Source of the DNA: Symbiodinium natans | Taxonomy: Eukaryota; Sar; Dinophyceae; Suessiales; Symbiodiniaceae | NCBI GenBank assembly: GCA_905221605.1 | Contig: CAJNDS010002157.1 | Location: 62,001-126,000 of the forward strand | Direction: 5' to 3' | Length of the DNA stretch: 64,000 nt | Shown here: one piece after another, positions 1 through 12,000 of the stretch | Layout: the number at the start of each line of letters is the position of its first letter | Position numbering within the stretch: the first letter of the stretch is position 1 | Position numbers and translations under genes: made by a program | Notes under the pieces: model-generated | The model's input: the letters and a program-made list of their open reading frames with translations, nothing else | Told to the model about the DNA's origin: nothing | Databases searched by the model: none

Positions 1-3000
1 CATCCGTGGCACGTGCCACGTCGTAGTACATGTGCTGCAACGACTTTGCCTGGGCTGCCCCAGAGCTTACTGCTGGTTGGGAGGGATGAGGGAATGAGGG
101 TCCTATATATATATATATGTATATCCTTTGAGGGATTATATAGGGTACCTCAACAGTAAGAGGGAAAAGAGTCACCAGTTGCACAGAGGCATAAGTATCC
201 GATACTGTTGTCCCCCTTGAACCCAACCTGGGCGCACTGGAAACATTCCCAAAGAAACGGTAGCCTGACTACCCAGGTGCCCTTGTTGATAGCCTCGCAC
301 AGACCAAACATGTCTACTCCACCCCACAAACATGTGCTTGACGACCATGTCCAGAAGTGACAATACAGTGTACTACTATACAGCCGGGAGAAAGTTCTGA
401 ACCCCTGACTCTTCAGATGCGGTGCAGTCAAGTACTCCTGCATCAGGAACTGGACCTCCCCGATCTGCTTGCCGCACTCTCCCTCAACCCACAAGTTGAC
501 CAAGATGTTCGTGCGCTCCTGCGAAGAAAAGGAAGAGAGCGAGAGCAGGCAAGAAACTTGGGCAAGAAAAAAGCACGCTTTGCACCCAGACGATAGCACT
601 GGAATTTCCACTGCTCTGGACCCTAAGCCCCCACTCTCTCTCTCTCTCTCTCTATCTCTGTCTGTCAGCCGCAGTGCTCGTTCTAAGAAAAGTGCCAACA
701 TGGATGTATAAGCCCTAAAAAAACCATTCCTATACATCTTGTAATTAAACCCTAAACCCTAAACCCTAAACCCTAAACCCTAAACCCTAAACCCTAAACC
801 CTAAACCCTAAACCCATGGAACCCCAAAGCGCGCCTCGCCCTTGAGGCTCTCATCGGCAAACTTGTTCTTCACCCTGACGATCTTGAAGCGCTCCTTTTG
901 CCAGGGCTCTGGACTGGGATGAGGTTTAGGGTTTAGGGTTTAGGGTTTAGGGTTTAGGGTTTAGGGTTTAGGGTTTAGGGTTTAGGGTTTAGGGTTTAGG
1001 GTTTAGGGTTTAGGGTTTATAGATGAGGCTTTAGCTGTGGACCGGGCTTGCAGTCCACCTCGGCAGATAACTGTAGCCAGCCGCCTTATTTGTGCTGTGA
1101 GCATGTTAGAACCGCTAGAACCCGGAGCCGCTGCTTCCTCTCGCGTACGCAGTTTTGCTGGGAAGCCCGAACCCCAAACCTTTCTGACGATCCACACCTT
1201 GCAGCAGCAAAACCAAGATGCTGAGAGCCTAAGAGTAAACCTTCTTAAACCCTAAACTCCCTAACCCTAAACCCCATACCCCATACCCCATACCCCATGC
1301 AGCTGCGGACTCTCCGGCCTCGAGGGCTTGAAAGGCAAAGGCAAGCGCGAAGGGGTCTGCCGCATAGATCGTGGCGCGTAGGAAGTCGCAGACGTATCCT
1401 GAGATTCTGGGTTTAGGGTTCAATGTGTTCAGGGTCGAGGCTTTAGGGTTTAGGATTCAGGGTCTAGGGTTTAGGGTTCAGGCTAGGGTTAGGAGGGTCG
1501 AGGGTTTAGGGTTGTTAAAGTTTAGGGACCCTCCTGAGGTCACATCCCGGTTGCTTTCATAACTGCTCACAAGGGATCTTCGTCACCTCTTAGCCTAAGA
1601 GCGGAACACAGAGCTAGACAAAACTGCACGTTTCCATTCCCCGGAAAGCGTCGTGCTGACGGCCGCTCTGTCTTCTTCTCGTCCTCTTGGCATTGGGCCA
1701 TCCCAAAAGACAGCAGACTGGAAAGAATCTTGCCACTGGCTTTAACAAAATCAAGATACCAGGAATGTTAATGATAATAGCGGCAAAACAACAGGAGCGG
1801 CAGCTATGGAATCAGAAGCCGTAGGACGGCAGAGAAGTCCCTTGAAGGAGGAGGAAGGAAGCTGGAGCAACAAACGGTGCAAGCAAACGCCTTCTCGTAG
1901 TCACCCTGGATCTTTGCCAGGGCTCGCTCCTGGGGGGTTTAGGGGTTTAGGGGTTGAGGGGTTGAGGGTTGCAAAAAACACCAAAACAATTGGGACGCTT
2001 CAAATGCCCGCACCCTGCGGCCGTCCTTGCTTTTGATTGGGGCCACCAGCAGGCCCAAGTGCTTGCCGTACTCCGCACCAGGCTCGGGCTGCAACTGGTG
2101 CAAGGAGCTGTCCTTTGACTGGAGGAACTACGGCAAGTGAGGGAGGGGTTTAGTTTTTAGGGTTAGGGTTGGGGAACAAGTAACCAGGATCTGAGAAATT
2201 GCGGCAGGTGAGGGAGGGAGAGAGAGGCAGGGAGACTGAGACACAACGCGAGAGGGAGACAAACAAAAAGAGACAGGATGAAGGGTTGGAGATCCCGCGC
2301 TCACAGACCTTTCCGGGGCACAGCATGGCTTGCGTGAGACTGGGACCTAACTCCCTAGGCTGCGCTCCTAAGCCTGTGAGAACCAACCAAGCAGGTTGCT
2401 AGATCAACGAAGGCTGTAGAGGAACCTTCGAAAGATTGAGCTTCAGATTAAACCCTAAACCCTAGACCCGAAATCCTCAGTGATTGGGCCTATAACTGCT
2501 TGAGATCCGAACCCCGAAGGGGAGCTCGGAAACTACAAGCAGTGGCATCTTACGCTCTTAGTAGGGAGATTGGTGAACTATGGACTCAACTAGGTGTGCC
2601 TATATTGGGGTTTAGGGTTTAGGGTTTAACCGATAGTTCTCGGGTATGGTGCGTTTTGCTTCCGGACTCCCAAACCCTGAGCCCTATGTTCTGCCGCCAC
2701 AGAGGCCAAAGTGAGCTGCTCATCAAACTTCCTTAGCTGCTCCCGGCTGACGTCGTTGAGCCCCTGGACCATCTCGCTCAGCTGCCTCGCCAGCAGTTTG
2801 CAAGCAGAAGATGGAGAAATATGAAGAAAGGTGCAAAACCCTAAAGCCCTAAACCCTAAACCCTGAACTCAGAGCACCTCTTGAAGTCCGCCCGCAGCCA
2901 GCTTGCCGAAGCACATAAGGCATCCACGGCCGACTCCTTGGCGTATGCTGCCCTCACTGTACTGCAGAGCATCACGCACTCTACTAGAAGACCATCGCAT

Positions 3001-4560
3001 CTTCTGCCGCTACTTGCGAGTCGCCCTAAACCCTAAACCCTAAACTACTAACCCTAAACCCTAAACCCTAACCCTAAACCCTATAAACCCCAAACCCTAA
3101 ACCGCCCTTGCGAGCTTGAGCCCGAGCTTCTCGGCTGCCGCAGTGATGCTCTTCGAGAGCTGGCTGAACGGCCGCCTCCCGGGACACGGTCTCGATCATG
3201 CTCAGCTTCCTCATGCGGGCGCCGTCATCTTCTTCCTCTCAAGCATCTTTGTCAAGCTATGTTCATTATAGTGCCTATAATATCTATGTACATACATATG
3301 TATATATATATATATGCATATGTAGCATGTCTTTATACAGAACAGAATATTACATTCCACTAATCAAATAGATCTTTGCATATAAGCTGTATTTCAATGT
3401 AGTATAACATCATACAATACAGTACTATTCGATGATTGTAAAGAATAGCAAGAGCATTGCCGGCTGGACCCAGTCCTCGTAGGCTGTGCGCTGATCCACG
3501 AACCACTTCGCCAGGGGAGGCAAAGCCTTCTCCGCCAAGCTTTTCATCTCCTGCCAGGGAGGATGTTTCGGATGTGGCTGATATGGCTTTCTGGTGGCCA
3601 GCCACAAATGCGGCTGCACAGCACCCTTCTAATCTCTGCCCGCCCAGCATGCAAGAAAGTGGAAACGCACAAAACGTCGATCCGAATTGCAAAGGAAGAA
3701 ATTCCCTCTCCTCGAAGATCTGCTTCGATTGGTCCTGCAGGGCAGAAACCCAGCCCTCCAGCGATAAATCCAATCCCATTTAGCTCTCCCTTCCATGAAG
3801 CCGTGCCCCGCATGCCACGCCGCAAGTCTTCCGGGCCTCCTTACGCGCATACGCAGCCGCGAAGAGCTGCTTGTGTAGAGTGTGGAGCTTGTCCCGAACC
3901 GTCGGGTCGTCCAGGCGCTTCTTCAATGCATCCTTCAGCACTCGTGTCAGGTTGCTGGCACTGTCACCGGTTACAAGGAGGGGAAAGGGATGGGCATGTA
4001 GCGTGTGTGATTTCCAATTGCATGCTGCCGCATTAGGAGGGCTTGAGGGTGGCAAAACAAGACTTCGCATTGCTGGGGAGACTCTGAAGCACCTAGGACC
4101 TGGCCCAAAACCTAGCCGAAAACCTTCGAGACCTTCATTCTTACGGAAGTTGGCCTGTCCTGCTTGTCCATCAGCTTCTGTTTGCGCTTCAGGTCACCGA
4201 AGGCCACGAGGCTGTGCCCTTGGCAGCGTTCCCAAGTCTCTCAAAGTGCTCAGTTCCCGCCCAATCTGCTACATTACCTTGTCACATGGTTGTTCAGACA
4301 CCCTTCAGGACGGCTCGTATTGCGAGCAGGTGCAGCCCAGATGAGGCGTGCAGGATTCTGCACGCCTCCGCGTGCTACTGCGGCGACATGAGGTGAACTA
4401 ACCCCCTATATGCGGCCGTGGATGTAGGTTTGCCTGGCTGCAGGCGACGTGACTATAAGGGTACAATAGCCTCAAACATTCCTACACTCACTTGGCTAGG
4501 ACCTAGAAGGTCAGCACCTGTACGGTGGGCCCGGCAAACTCGTCGCGTCAAGAAAAGGTT
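1..4560 (-). CDS. Gene B copy 1: multi-exon protein with RelA/SpoT-like C-terminal half (partial)
   Basis: Exons read on the minus strand, 5' to 3': about 4300-4370, 4146-4262, 3817-3957 (LTRVLKDALKKRLDD), 3690-3770 (EGWVSALQDQSKQIFEER), 3606-3640, 3460-3550 (EMKSLAEKALPPLAKW), 3105-3235, 2878-2975 (AKESAVDAL), 2701-2785 (LSEMVQGLNDVSREQLRKF), 2010-2125 (GKHLGLLVAPIKSKDG), 1885-1932 (RALAKIQGDYEKA), 1302-1402 (YVCDFLRATIYAADPFALA), 828-912 (ERFKIVRVKNKFADESL), 395-522 (GKQIGEVQFLMQEYL), 270-312 and 1-65. The stop codon lies about 35 bases beyond the left edge, judged from copy 2. The order K-x-DY, DFLRA, RVKNKF, ILVN, GEVQ resembles a RelA/SpoT-like fold seen in large protist proteins; that link is from memory and catalytic residues were not verified. 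Introns at 3551-3605 (GT-AG) and 2786-2877 (GT-AG) keep phase. The N-terminal part is unrecognised. Confidence 0.6.
80..165. mobile_element. Degenerate palindromic element, GGTACCCTATATAATCCC type
   Basis: GGGATGAGGGAATGAGG, an AT repeat, then CCTTTGAGGGATTATATAGGGTACC matches parts of the inverted-repeat element at 29156-29308. Copy 2 at the same place (about 9196-9230) has only the left remnant. The element therefore sat in the ancestral unit and decayed, or inserted into copy 1. Confidence 0.5.
746..1019. repeat. Opposed telomere-type arrays flanking one exon
   Basis: Ten CCCTAAA units fill 746-815 and about fourteen TTTAGGG units fill 922-1019. The 106 bases between them hold the ERFKIVRVKNKFADESL exon of gene B. 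In copy 2 the equivalent arrays are much shorter (9933-9966 and 10085-10115), with an extra array at 10138-10252. Confidence 0.95.
1020..1300. other. Copy-1-specific segment with no clear exon
   Basis: 1030-1230 has short open frames on both strands (plus: CAVSMLEPLEPG; minus: KVWGSGFPAKLRTREE) but no counterpart at the same place in copy 2, so I do not call a gene. 1240-1300 is degenerate CCCTAAA and CCCCATA. Confidence 0.4.
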
Positions 4561-4636
4561 TATAGGGTTTAGGGTTGAGGGTTTAGGGTTCAGGGTTTAG
4601 GGTTTAGGGAACCCAATCCCAGTCCAGTCCCTAGCA

Positions 4637-7600
4637 CTACAGGCCGCGCGAGAGTCGATTTCGGAGCACGTCGAAACAGACGTAGGCCACGCCGCAGGTG
4701 GACCAAAGGAGGATCAAGACAAAGCACCTGATCCTGGGACTCAGCAACCCAGAACATACAGACTACGGAGAGGATATAATCGGTCGTAATCCATGCAGTG
4801 TCACGGTGTCCTTTTGTTCTCTGCTATATTTTCTTCAGACTCTTCAAGAGCGGCCGAGCATCATTTTGATCTCAGGGCTCAGGTACTCATCTCCAAAACC
4901 CCCGCGTGGCTTCGCCTCCTGCTCGTGCACGGCCACCCGGATGGCAAACAGGACCTGGCCACCACAAACAGGAGACCCTGAGCATCGCGAACCCCTAACA
5001 GTTTAGGGTCCGTAGAGTTAATCGTGGTTAAAAGATGTATAGGGTTAACAGGATTAATAGGGTTTATAAGGTTTACAGGGTTTATAGGGTTTAGGGTTGT
5101 TACACATCACCAAGATCAGCTGCGTGCCAGACCTTGACCGAGGCCACGATGGCCCAAGGCCAAAAGCTGCAACCCAAGGCCCACAGGGCCGTGTACCAGG
5201 AGAGTCCGAGGTCTGTGTAGAGCAGCTTCCTTATAGGGTGGGGGTAAAGTTTAGGGTATAGGGTTGGGGGTTCTGCCCTGAAGCATCACTCGCAAGTCTT
5301 CTAGGCTTCGGGCAAGAGCTGCACGGCAGAGAGCGTGGACACGAGGCAGCCGGCCAGGCATGCAGCCATGAAGCTTCGAAAGTTGTACTGCATGAAGAGG
5401 TCACGGTGCACCACCGTGGGGCAGCCCCCACCTCCTGCGCAAAGCTCGTCCATGGCATCATTGAAATAGGTCAGGCCATGGATGCTGCCTGTGGATTTCG
5501 TGGCCACGATGCCCAAGGCCTGACGTGTAAGAGGTTGGCAGCTTGAGAAGGTCCATAAGCAGGAGGCTAGTGCAAAAGTCACGCATGAGTTCGCATTCTT
5601 TACAAGCCAAGCAGCATTATCTGTCAAGAACACGTCCTTCATGTCTACGTCCACGTCTGGCCCACTCAGAACCTAGGATGGCCCAAAACCCAACCCTAAA
5701 GGGAAAATCTAAAAAAAGGTCCCAAAGGCCTCTTTAACCCAAAAAAGGAAAAACTCAAACGTCCCAAAGGCCTACCTGGGAACCAGGCCGGCCGCCAAGT
5801 CTACTGTTCGAAAGTCGCGGGCCCGGACGCTTGAGGAAGTGAGGGTCAAGCCGACGCCCCGCTTCTCATCGCCCAGCATGTCCACCTGAGGCTTCGTTGT
5901 ATGAGCGCTTATCAGGATGCTGTATTGAATATAACTCTTGACCCACAAATAAGTAAAACTTATCAGAGGCCACACAAAAGCCCCCCTTGAACAAAGGATG
6001 TCCACCTCGGTGAGCTGGAGAGCAGCATCTCTGGCGGTGATCCCTGCGTTGCAGTGCTTGAACATCGTGTTGGTGACTGTGGCCGAGATGTTGCCGTCCA
6101 TCACCACCGCCGTGCCCAGCACATCTTCCATCCTCACGTCGTGGAGCTCCAGAGTGCTACCATCCCCGGCAAAGGATTGCAGGCTCACGCCTGCGAGCAT
6201 GGCTCTCGTCACTGTCACCTTGTGCATGGAGAGCTTCCAGCCATTGGTAGCAATCTTGACCTTAGCTTCCCAACGACGGGCTTGATTCCCACGACTTGTC
6301 TGAACACAACAGCGAGCCGGCTCCGTCCTCTAAGGCCTCTGCGGCACTCCACACATTGCGCAACGTCACGTTATACATGGCGATGTCCAGCTGCGAGCCT
6401 GCAAGAAATGGAACAATGAAACCGAATCTGAGCCTGCAGCTTCCTTCCTCACGTGAAGGGACCGACCAGATCGTGCAGCTTCCAGGTTCAGGAAACCTAC
6501 CAGCAGGGCCTGGACATGCCTAAACTCAACTCTGGAGACAGCCTAGGCTTGAGGCCTACTGCACGCACAGCACACACGGCACTGAGGAGAGGGACCTTGA
6601 GACACCTGGACGAACGCGGTGCGTAGATTGAGGACCGTCAGGTCTCGCAGGTCCAATTTGCTGTCACGCCCACGGAAATCAATGGAGGTCTGCACGGTGG
6701 AGCTGTGCAAGGCCAAGGATGCATTGTCCATACCACCGAAATCCACACAGGCTCCCTCACACGGGCCCAACTGCGAGTTGCGAACTCTCACCTCTTTTGC
6801 CCTCCAGGCATCCAATCTGTATTGGCCGCTGAGTGTGCAGCTCTCCAGGCTCCAGGAGCCGCCGGATCCCGTAACCAAGCGCGTGTCATTTAGTGTTGAG
6901 CCGATGACATTCAGGGAATCTGAGTGGATGTCAGAGTTGTTCAGAGTGGAGTTGGTGACGGCCACTGCGTGTTCGGTATGTACGTCTACTTTTGAGGCCT
7001 TCACTTCGTGCATGATCGCCGGCCCATAGATCTTCACAGAAAGCAGCTCAAGCTCTCTGACCGTCAGCTTGGAAGACGAAGCCGATGAACCCACGTTCCA
7101 GTTCCGGATTTGGGTACCTGGCTCACCCTGGAGCTCCAGGCTTGCCGACTCGGGAATCCCAAAAACTTCATCTCCGCCATCATGGACCTCACTCCAGAGC
7201 AGTTTCCCCTGCAGAACTTGCAACTGCAAAAGACCTATAACCCACTGCGCAAGCCGAGGGGCTCCGGGCGCGAGCTTCACGCGCAAAGGTTCCGAGCTGT
7301 TTGGGAAGGTCAGATTGGAGAGCAGGGCGGTCAGGTTGATCACCTCCGACGACGTGGTGGGCCTCAGGGGGAACGCTTTCGCAGCTGAGAAATCAAGGAG
7401 CCTGTAAGACTTATAAACCCTCCAAACCCTGAAAAACCCTATGTAAACTTTATAAACCCGATACACCCTACAACAAACCATAGGGCAGATACCAGTATCA
7501 AGTCGAGGTGCTCAGGTGTGGGATCGGGCTCGGTACTCTCGACTTGCAAGGCCGCCGTCTCCGCGAGCTGCGTTTCCCGGTGTGCCAGGGCGAGCCCCGC

Positions 7601-7760
7601 GCCCGCACCCAAGATGAACAGATAAAGCAGCACGCCGTCGCTGCTTATCTGCAAGGCGGAGAAAAAATAAACAGAAAGGACACTACATGCACAGTTCTTA
7701 TGTGTCGCAGCGGTGCTGGGGGCCTTTCGCATCGTGCGAAGAGCCAGCATCACTAAGCCA
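4637..7760 (-). CDS. Gene A copy 1: secreted/membrane beta-helix-like protein
   Basis: Minus-strand exons: about 7510-7660 (signal anchor LYLFILGAGAGLALAHR), 6603-7355 (long exon), about 6508-6538, 6300-6396 (LDIAMYNVTLRNVW), 5985-6256, 5776-5885, 5302-5672, 5127-5219, 4837-4970 and 4637-4745, ending in TAG at 4637-4639. The long exon has repeated short V/L-x-V-x-N/D-S rungs and many N-glycosylation sequons (NLT, NST, NDT, NAS), as in right-handed parallel beta-helix proteins. The late exons hold hydrophobic segments (for example WALGCSFWPWAIVASVKVW and CFVLILLWSTCGVAYVCF), so the C-terminus is membrane bound. The intron after the anchor exon contains degenerate TTTAGGG repeats. Downstream lies gene B on the same strand, 80-100 bases away. 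The first exon is uncertain: copies 1 and 2 differ by one base near 7750. Function unknown. Confidence 0.65.
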
Positions 7761-8021
7761 GCTTTCAGTGCAGTCCTCAGTCACACCAGAATTGCAGGCT
7801 CTGTAGATGCCACTTCCACCTATCCTGCTGCTCCACACACATGGCCGTGATCCACACTTACGTACAAGCTACAGTATTCTCTGCGGATGGGAAGTGGGGA
7901 GGCTGGGAGGCGGAGGCTTGTGGGAGGCTGGAGAGGCTGGGCGACGGGAGGTCGACGCCACATCGGCTTGCCCTTGCATCCTGCCGCACCCAAGCGAACT
8001 AAACTGCAATATCTCTACACT

Positions 8022-8130
8022 TTGGGAGGTTCCCCCTTATACTACAGTCCTTAATAGGCATGATAGTAGGGGGTACTACAATCCCTATTCAGGAGACTGT
8101 TAGTAAAATGGTGAACAGAACATATCCCAA
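8022..8130. mobile_element. GGGATGTTCC inverted-repeat element (diverged copy)
   Basis: Starts TTTGGGAGGTTCCCCC and ends GAACATATCCCAA, with inner halves CAGTCCTTAATAG and CTATTCAGGAGACTG in inverted order. Orthologous to the element at 17452-17558 in the second copy, so it predates the duplication. Confidence 0.7.
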
Positions 8131-8560
8131 CCCAAAACCCTAAACCCTAAACTAAATCAGTCAAAGGCTCACATGAACAGGGAATTTGACCAACCACACG
8201 GGGGAGTTGGCATTGGCTCAGCGACCCGGCTTGAGCCGATCTCGGCCATGTGCAGGTTAGCGAAAAGCTGATGGCATGAACCCAGCTTTGCATTTAGGGT
8301 TTTAGGGTTCAGGGTTCAGGGTTCAGGGTTCAGCTTGTGGTAGTGGAGGGGGCCTTATTGACTTGGACAGCTTTGTCTTGCACAGCTTTTCTGCAGCAGG
8401 TACCGGCATCGGCTGCAAACTCTCTCGACTGGCATCTTGCAAGGCAACACGCAGGGCGTTTGCTGGAAGGCGCATGAGCTTCCGAGCTTGTGGCCGCTCC
8501 AAGGCGCGCAAGCCCAAATTCTACAGCTCTAAGCCCTGGACCCTGCAACACTCCGACAAC
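8131..8560 (-). other. Upstream flank of gene A copy 1, candidate 5' exons
   Basis: 8190-8260 reads HMAEIGSSRVAEP on the minus strand. Copy 2 (17,660-17,740) differs by a 3-base indel that keeps the frame, which favours coding. 8340-8530 (minus, LRALERPQARKLMRLPAN) is also duplicated at 17,830-18,000, but single-base indels break the frame between copies, so it may be untranslated. 8131-8160 and 8293-8333 are CCCTAAA- and TTCAGGG-type repeats. Confidence 0.35.
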
Positions 8561-8717
8561 CCTAAAAACAAATCCCCTTAAAACGGCCTTAAAGAGCTGC
8601 GTTAACCAAGTATTTTCCTTACTAATTCCCTTAAGATGCGTACAAGCGACTCTTATACTACATAATGCCTAGGGAGGCCTAACCCTAAACCCCTGCTTAT
8701 GGTTTAGGGTTTAGGGC

Positions 8718-8942
8718 CTAGGAGGATTCAGGGGCAAGCTGGGTCCCCACCGACAATACACAACAACAGATGCAGTTGTAGGGAATCATCTTCTCAAATA
8801 GATTATAAATCCTTAGCCCTGAACAAACCGAGAAAGTCTCTGAACACCCGGAAGCCCATACTTCTAGTGCGAGATACGACCATTCTCTCAACGCTTGCGA
8901 TTTCCCCAGGCCAGCTGGGAGCTTGTCAGAAATCATGTCCAC
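8718..8942 (-). CDS. Hypothetical exon or small protein
   Basis: A 74-codon minus-strand frame (starts MDMISDKLPAGLGKSQ, later FEKMIPYNCICCC) lying between the two duplicated units and present once. No family recognised. Codon use looks protein-like and there is no telomeric repeat inside it. It could be an exon of the gene downstream (gene B copy 2 lies 145 bases away, but already begins further right), so its ownership is unclear. Confidence 0.3.
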   Translation of the reverse strand: MDMISDKLPAGLGKSQALREWSYLALEVWASGCSETFSVCSGLRIYNLFEKMIPYNCICCCVLSVGTQLAPESS

Positions 8943-9087
8943 CCTCTGGCAACCCCCTAATCAAAGTCTGCTCGTGGCCGCAGTAAGGACCCGAAATATG
9001 ATAAAGAGATCCACACTTGGGTTTAGGGTTTCGGGTCTTTAGGGTTTGAGAAACCGAGAAACCCTTCATCTGACATCTGGGCAATCA

Positions 9088-12000
9088 CTAGCGGAAGATC
9101 GGCTTGTCAAAAAGCTCCTGGGCATCCGTGGCACGTGCCACGTCGTAGTACATGTGCTGCAAAGACTTTGCCTGGGCTGCCCCAGAGCTTACTGATGGTT
9201 GGTAGGGGATGAAGGAAGTAGGGTCCTGAGAAAGCAGGCACAGTCGGGACATAAGAGGCACACGTATCCACCATTGTTGATCCCCTTGAACCCAACATGC
9301 GCGTACAACCCTAAACCCTCAACCCTAAACCCCAAACCCTAAACCCCATAACCATAAACCCGACCCTAGACCCTAAATCCTAAACCCTAAACCCTAAAAC
9401 CCTAAGAAAAGCTAGCCTGACTACCCAGGCACCCTTGTTGATAACCTCGCACAGACCAAACATGTCTATTCAACCCGACAAAAGCCTCATCCACTAGTAG
9501 CTCGTCTGCTTAGAACCCATGTGCAGAAGTGATACTACAGTATAATACTTTACAGCCTGCTGTTGCTGCTTCTACGGAAGGAGAAAGTTCTGAACCCCTG
9601 ACTCTTCAGATGCGGGGCAGTCAAGTACTCCTGCATCAGGAACTGGACCTCTCCGATCTGCTTGCCACACCTTCCCTCAACCCACAAGTTGACCAAGATG
9701 TTCGTGCGCTCCTGCGAAAGAAGGAAGAGAGCAAAAGGCAGGCAAGAAAAAAGGACGACTGAGAAACATGCTTAACACCTTGACGCTAGCCTCTGTGACT
9801 CTCTCCATCTCTTGCGTCCTCAGGAGGTCCAGCCAGATGCAATGCACGCTCGAAGAACAAAGCCACTAAACCATTCCTATAAGCTCCCTTTCGAACCTGG
9901 AAGCTGCTTCAGGCTAGTCCTGCACCTCCCTAACCCTAAACCCTAAACCCTAAACCCTTAAACCCTCACAAAGCCATCAAACTCCTAGGCGCGCCTCGGC
10001 TTTGAGGCTCTCGTCGGCAAACTTGTTCTTCACCCTGACGATCTTGAACCGCTCCTGTGTCAGGGCTCCGACGATGGCCTCTTGTAGGGTTTAGGGTTTA
10101 GGGTTTAGGGTTTAATCGCTCACACTCGGACAAGCCAGGTTTAGGGTTTAGGGTTAGTAGTTTGGGGTTTAGGGTTTAGGGTTTAGGGTTTAGGGTTTAG
10201 GGTTTAGGGTTTAGGTTTCAGGGTTTTGGGGTTTAGGGTTCAGGGTTTAGGGTTACCCTCGAAAGAGGCTCTTTACCCGACTTTGGAGTAGACCCTGGAA
10301 CAAAAGTATATATACGTTTAGGTACAAGTAGCTTTAATAGGAACTCAGAACCAATAACAATGTGTTAAAGTATAGTACTCCAAAACCCAGCTTATGCTAT
10401 TATAACCCTTAAAAGGAAGCTCTTTATAGGGCTGTTACCGGGTTATAGGTAGTTATATCTCTTACTAGCTACCATGAACCTCCAAGTATGGCCGTCAAAA
10501 GAGGCTGGGGGGGTTTTCGGGCCCTTTTTGCACATGCTGGTCCGGCTCTTTGGGGCGTAGCTGTTATGTCCACGTCGGTAGATGGGCTTAAGCCCTGGTG
10601 CAGTGAGGTGTATGGGGTTAAGGGTTTAGGGTTTTGGGTTTAGCCCCAAACCCTAAACCCCAAGCCCAAACCCCATAGCCCATGCAGCAGCGGAATCGCC
10701 GGCCTCCAGGGCTTGAAATGCAAAGGCAAGCGCGAAGGGGTCAGCCGCATAGATCGTGGCGCGCAGGAAGTCGCAAACATATCCTGAGATGCTGGGCTTA
10801 GGGTTTCGGTTTAGGGTTTCGGTTCCTGGTTCAGGGTCTAGAGTTTAGGGTTTTTAAAGTTTAGGGATCCTCCTGAGGCCACATCCCGGTTTCTCACACG
10901 CTGCTCAAAGGGATCTTCGTCCCTTCTTCGTCTAACAAGTGGAGTTCAGCGAACCAAACAAAACTGCACGTTTCAATTCTCCATCCAGCAGAAGGAAAGC
11001 GTCGTGCTGATGGCCGCTCTGTCTTCTTGTCGTCCTCTTGGGGGCCATCCCAAGTCGAAAGACAGCAAACTGGACAAGAATCTTTGCCACTGGCTTTACA
11101 AAGATACTAGGAAATTCCACGACAACAATGAAAAAAAGCAGTAGGAGCAGCAGCAGCTGTGGAACCTTGAAGGAAGGAAGGAAGAGCCGGAGCAACAACA
11201 GGGTTTAGGGTTCAGGGTTCAGGGTTTAAGGTTTAGGGAGTGCATGCAGATGCCTTCTCGTAGTCACCCTGGATCTTTGCCAGGGCTCGCTCCTGGGCAC
11301 TCGGCACGGTGCAATAGGGCATCTTGAACAGACAGGGGGAGCAACAAAAGTGAGAATTTGGGTTTAGGGTTTGGGGTTTGGGGTTTAGGGTTTAGGAAAA
11401 GCAAACAAAGGTTGGGACGCTCCAAATTCCCACACCCTGCGGCCCGTCCTTGCTTTTGATGGGAGCCACCAGCAGGCCCAAGTGCTTGCCATACTCCGCG
11501 CCAGGCTCGGGCTGCAACTGGTGCAAGGAGCTGTCCTTTGAGTGGATCTGAGAAACTACGGCCGGTGAGTGAGGGGGTTGAGGGTTTAGGCTTCAGGGTT
11601 TAGGGTTGGGGAACTGAGAAACTACAGCTGGTGAGGGAGAGAGGCAGGGAGACCGAGACGCAACGAGATAAACAAAATGAGACAGGTTGAAGGGTTGGAG
11701 ACCCTGCGCTCACAGACCTTTCCGGGGCACAGCATGGCTTGTGTGGGCCAGGGACCTAACTCCCTATGTTGCACTCACATGTCGCCGCAGATTGCTAGAT
11801 CAACAAAGGCTGTAGAAGGAACCTTCGAAAGATTCAAGCGAGGGTGGCCGGGGGAGAGAACTGCATCCGACTTCGTAGGAAATTGGAAGGGGTACGGTAC
11901 CTTTCTGCTTGCGGCCTCCCCCCTCGATTGCGCTTTAAGGGATTTCGTGGGCCTCAACCCTAAGTTCTGCCACAGTGGCCAAAGTGAGCTGCTCATCAAA

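Noticed and set aside
150-737. 195-codon minus-strand open frame
   Set aside because: Part of it is a (CT)n microsatellite read as RERERE; it joins two genuine exons (395-522 and 270-312) through intron sequence, and copy 2 is not open the same way.
1-1019. A chromosome end
   Set aside because: Arrays are short, interstitial, point both ways and recur through 64 kb between exons.
3360-3779. 139-codon minus-strand open frame
   Set aside because: It reads through two introns; the real exons inside it are 3460-3550 and 3690-3770.
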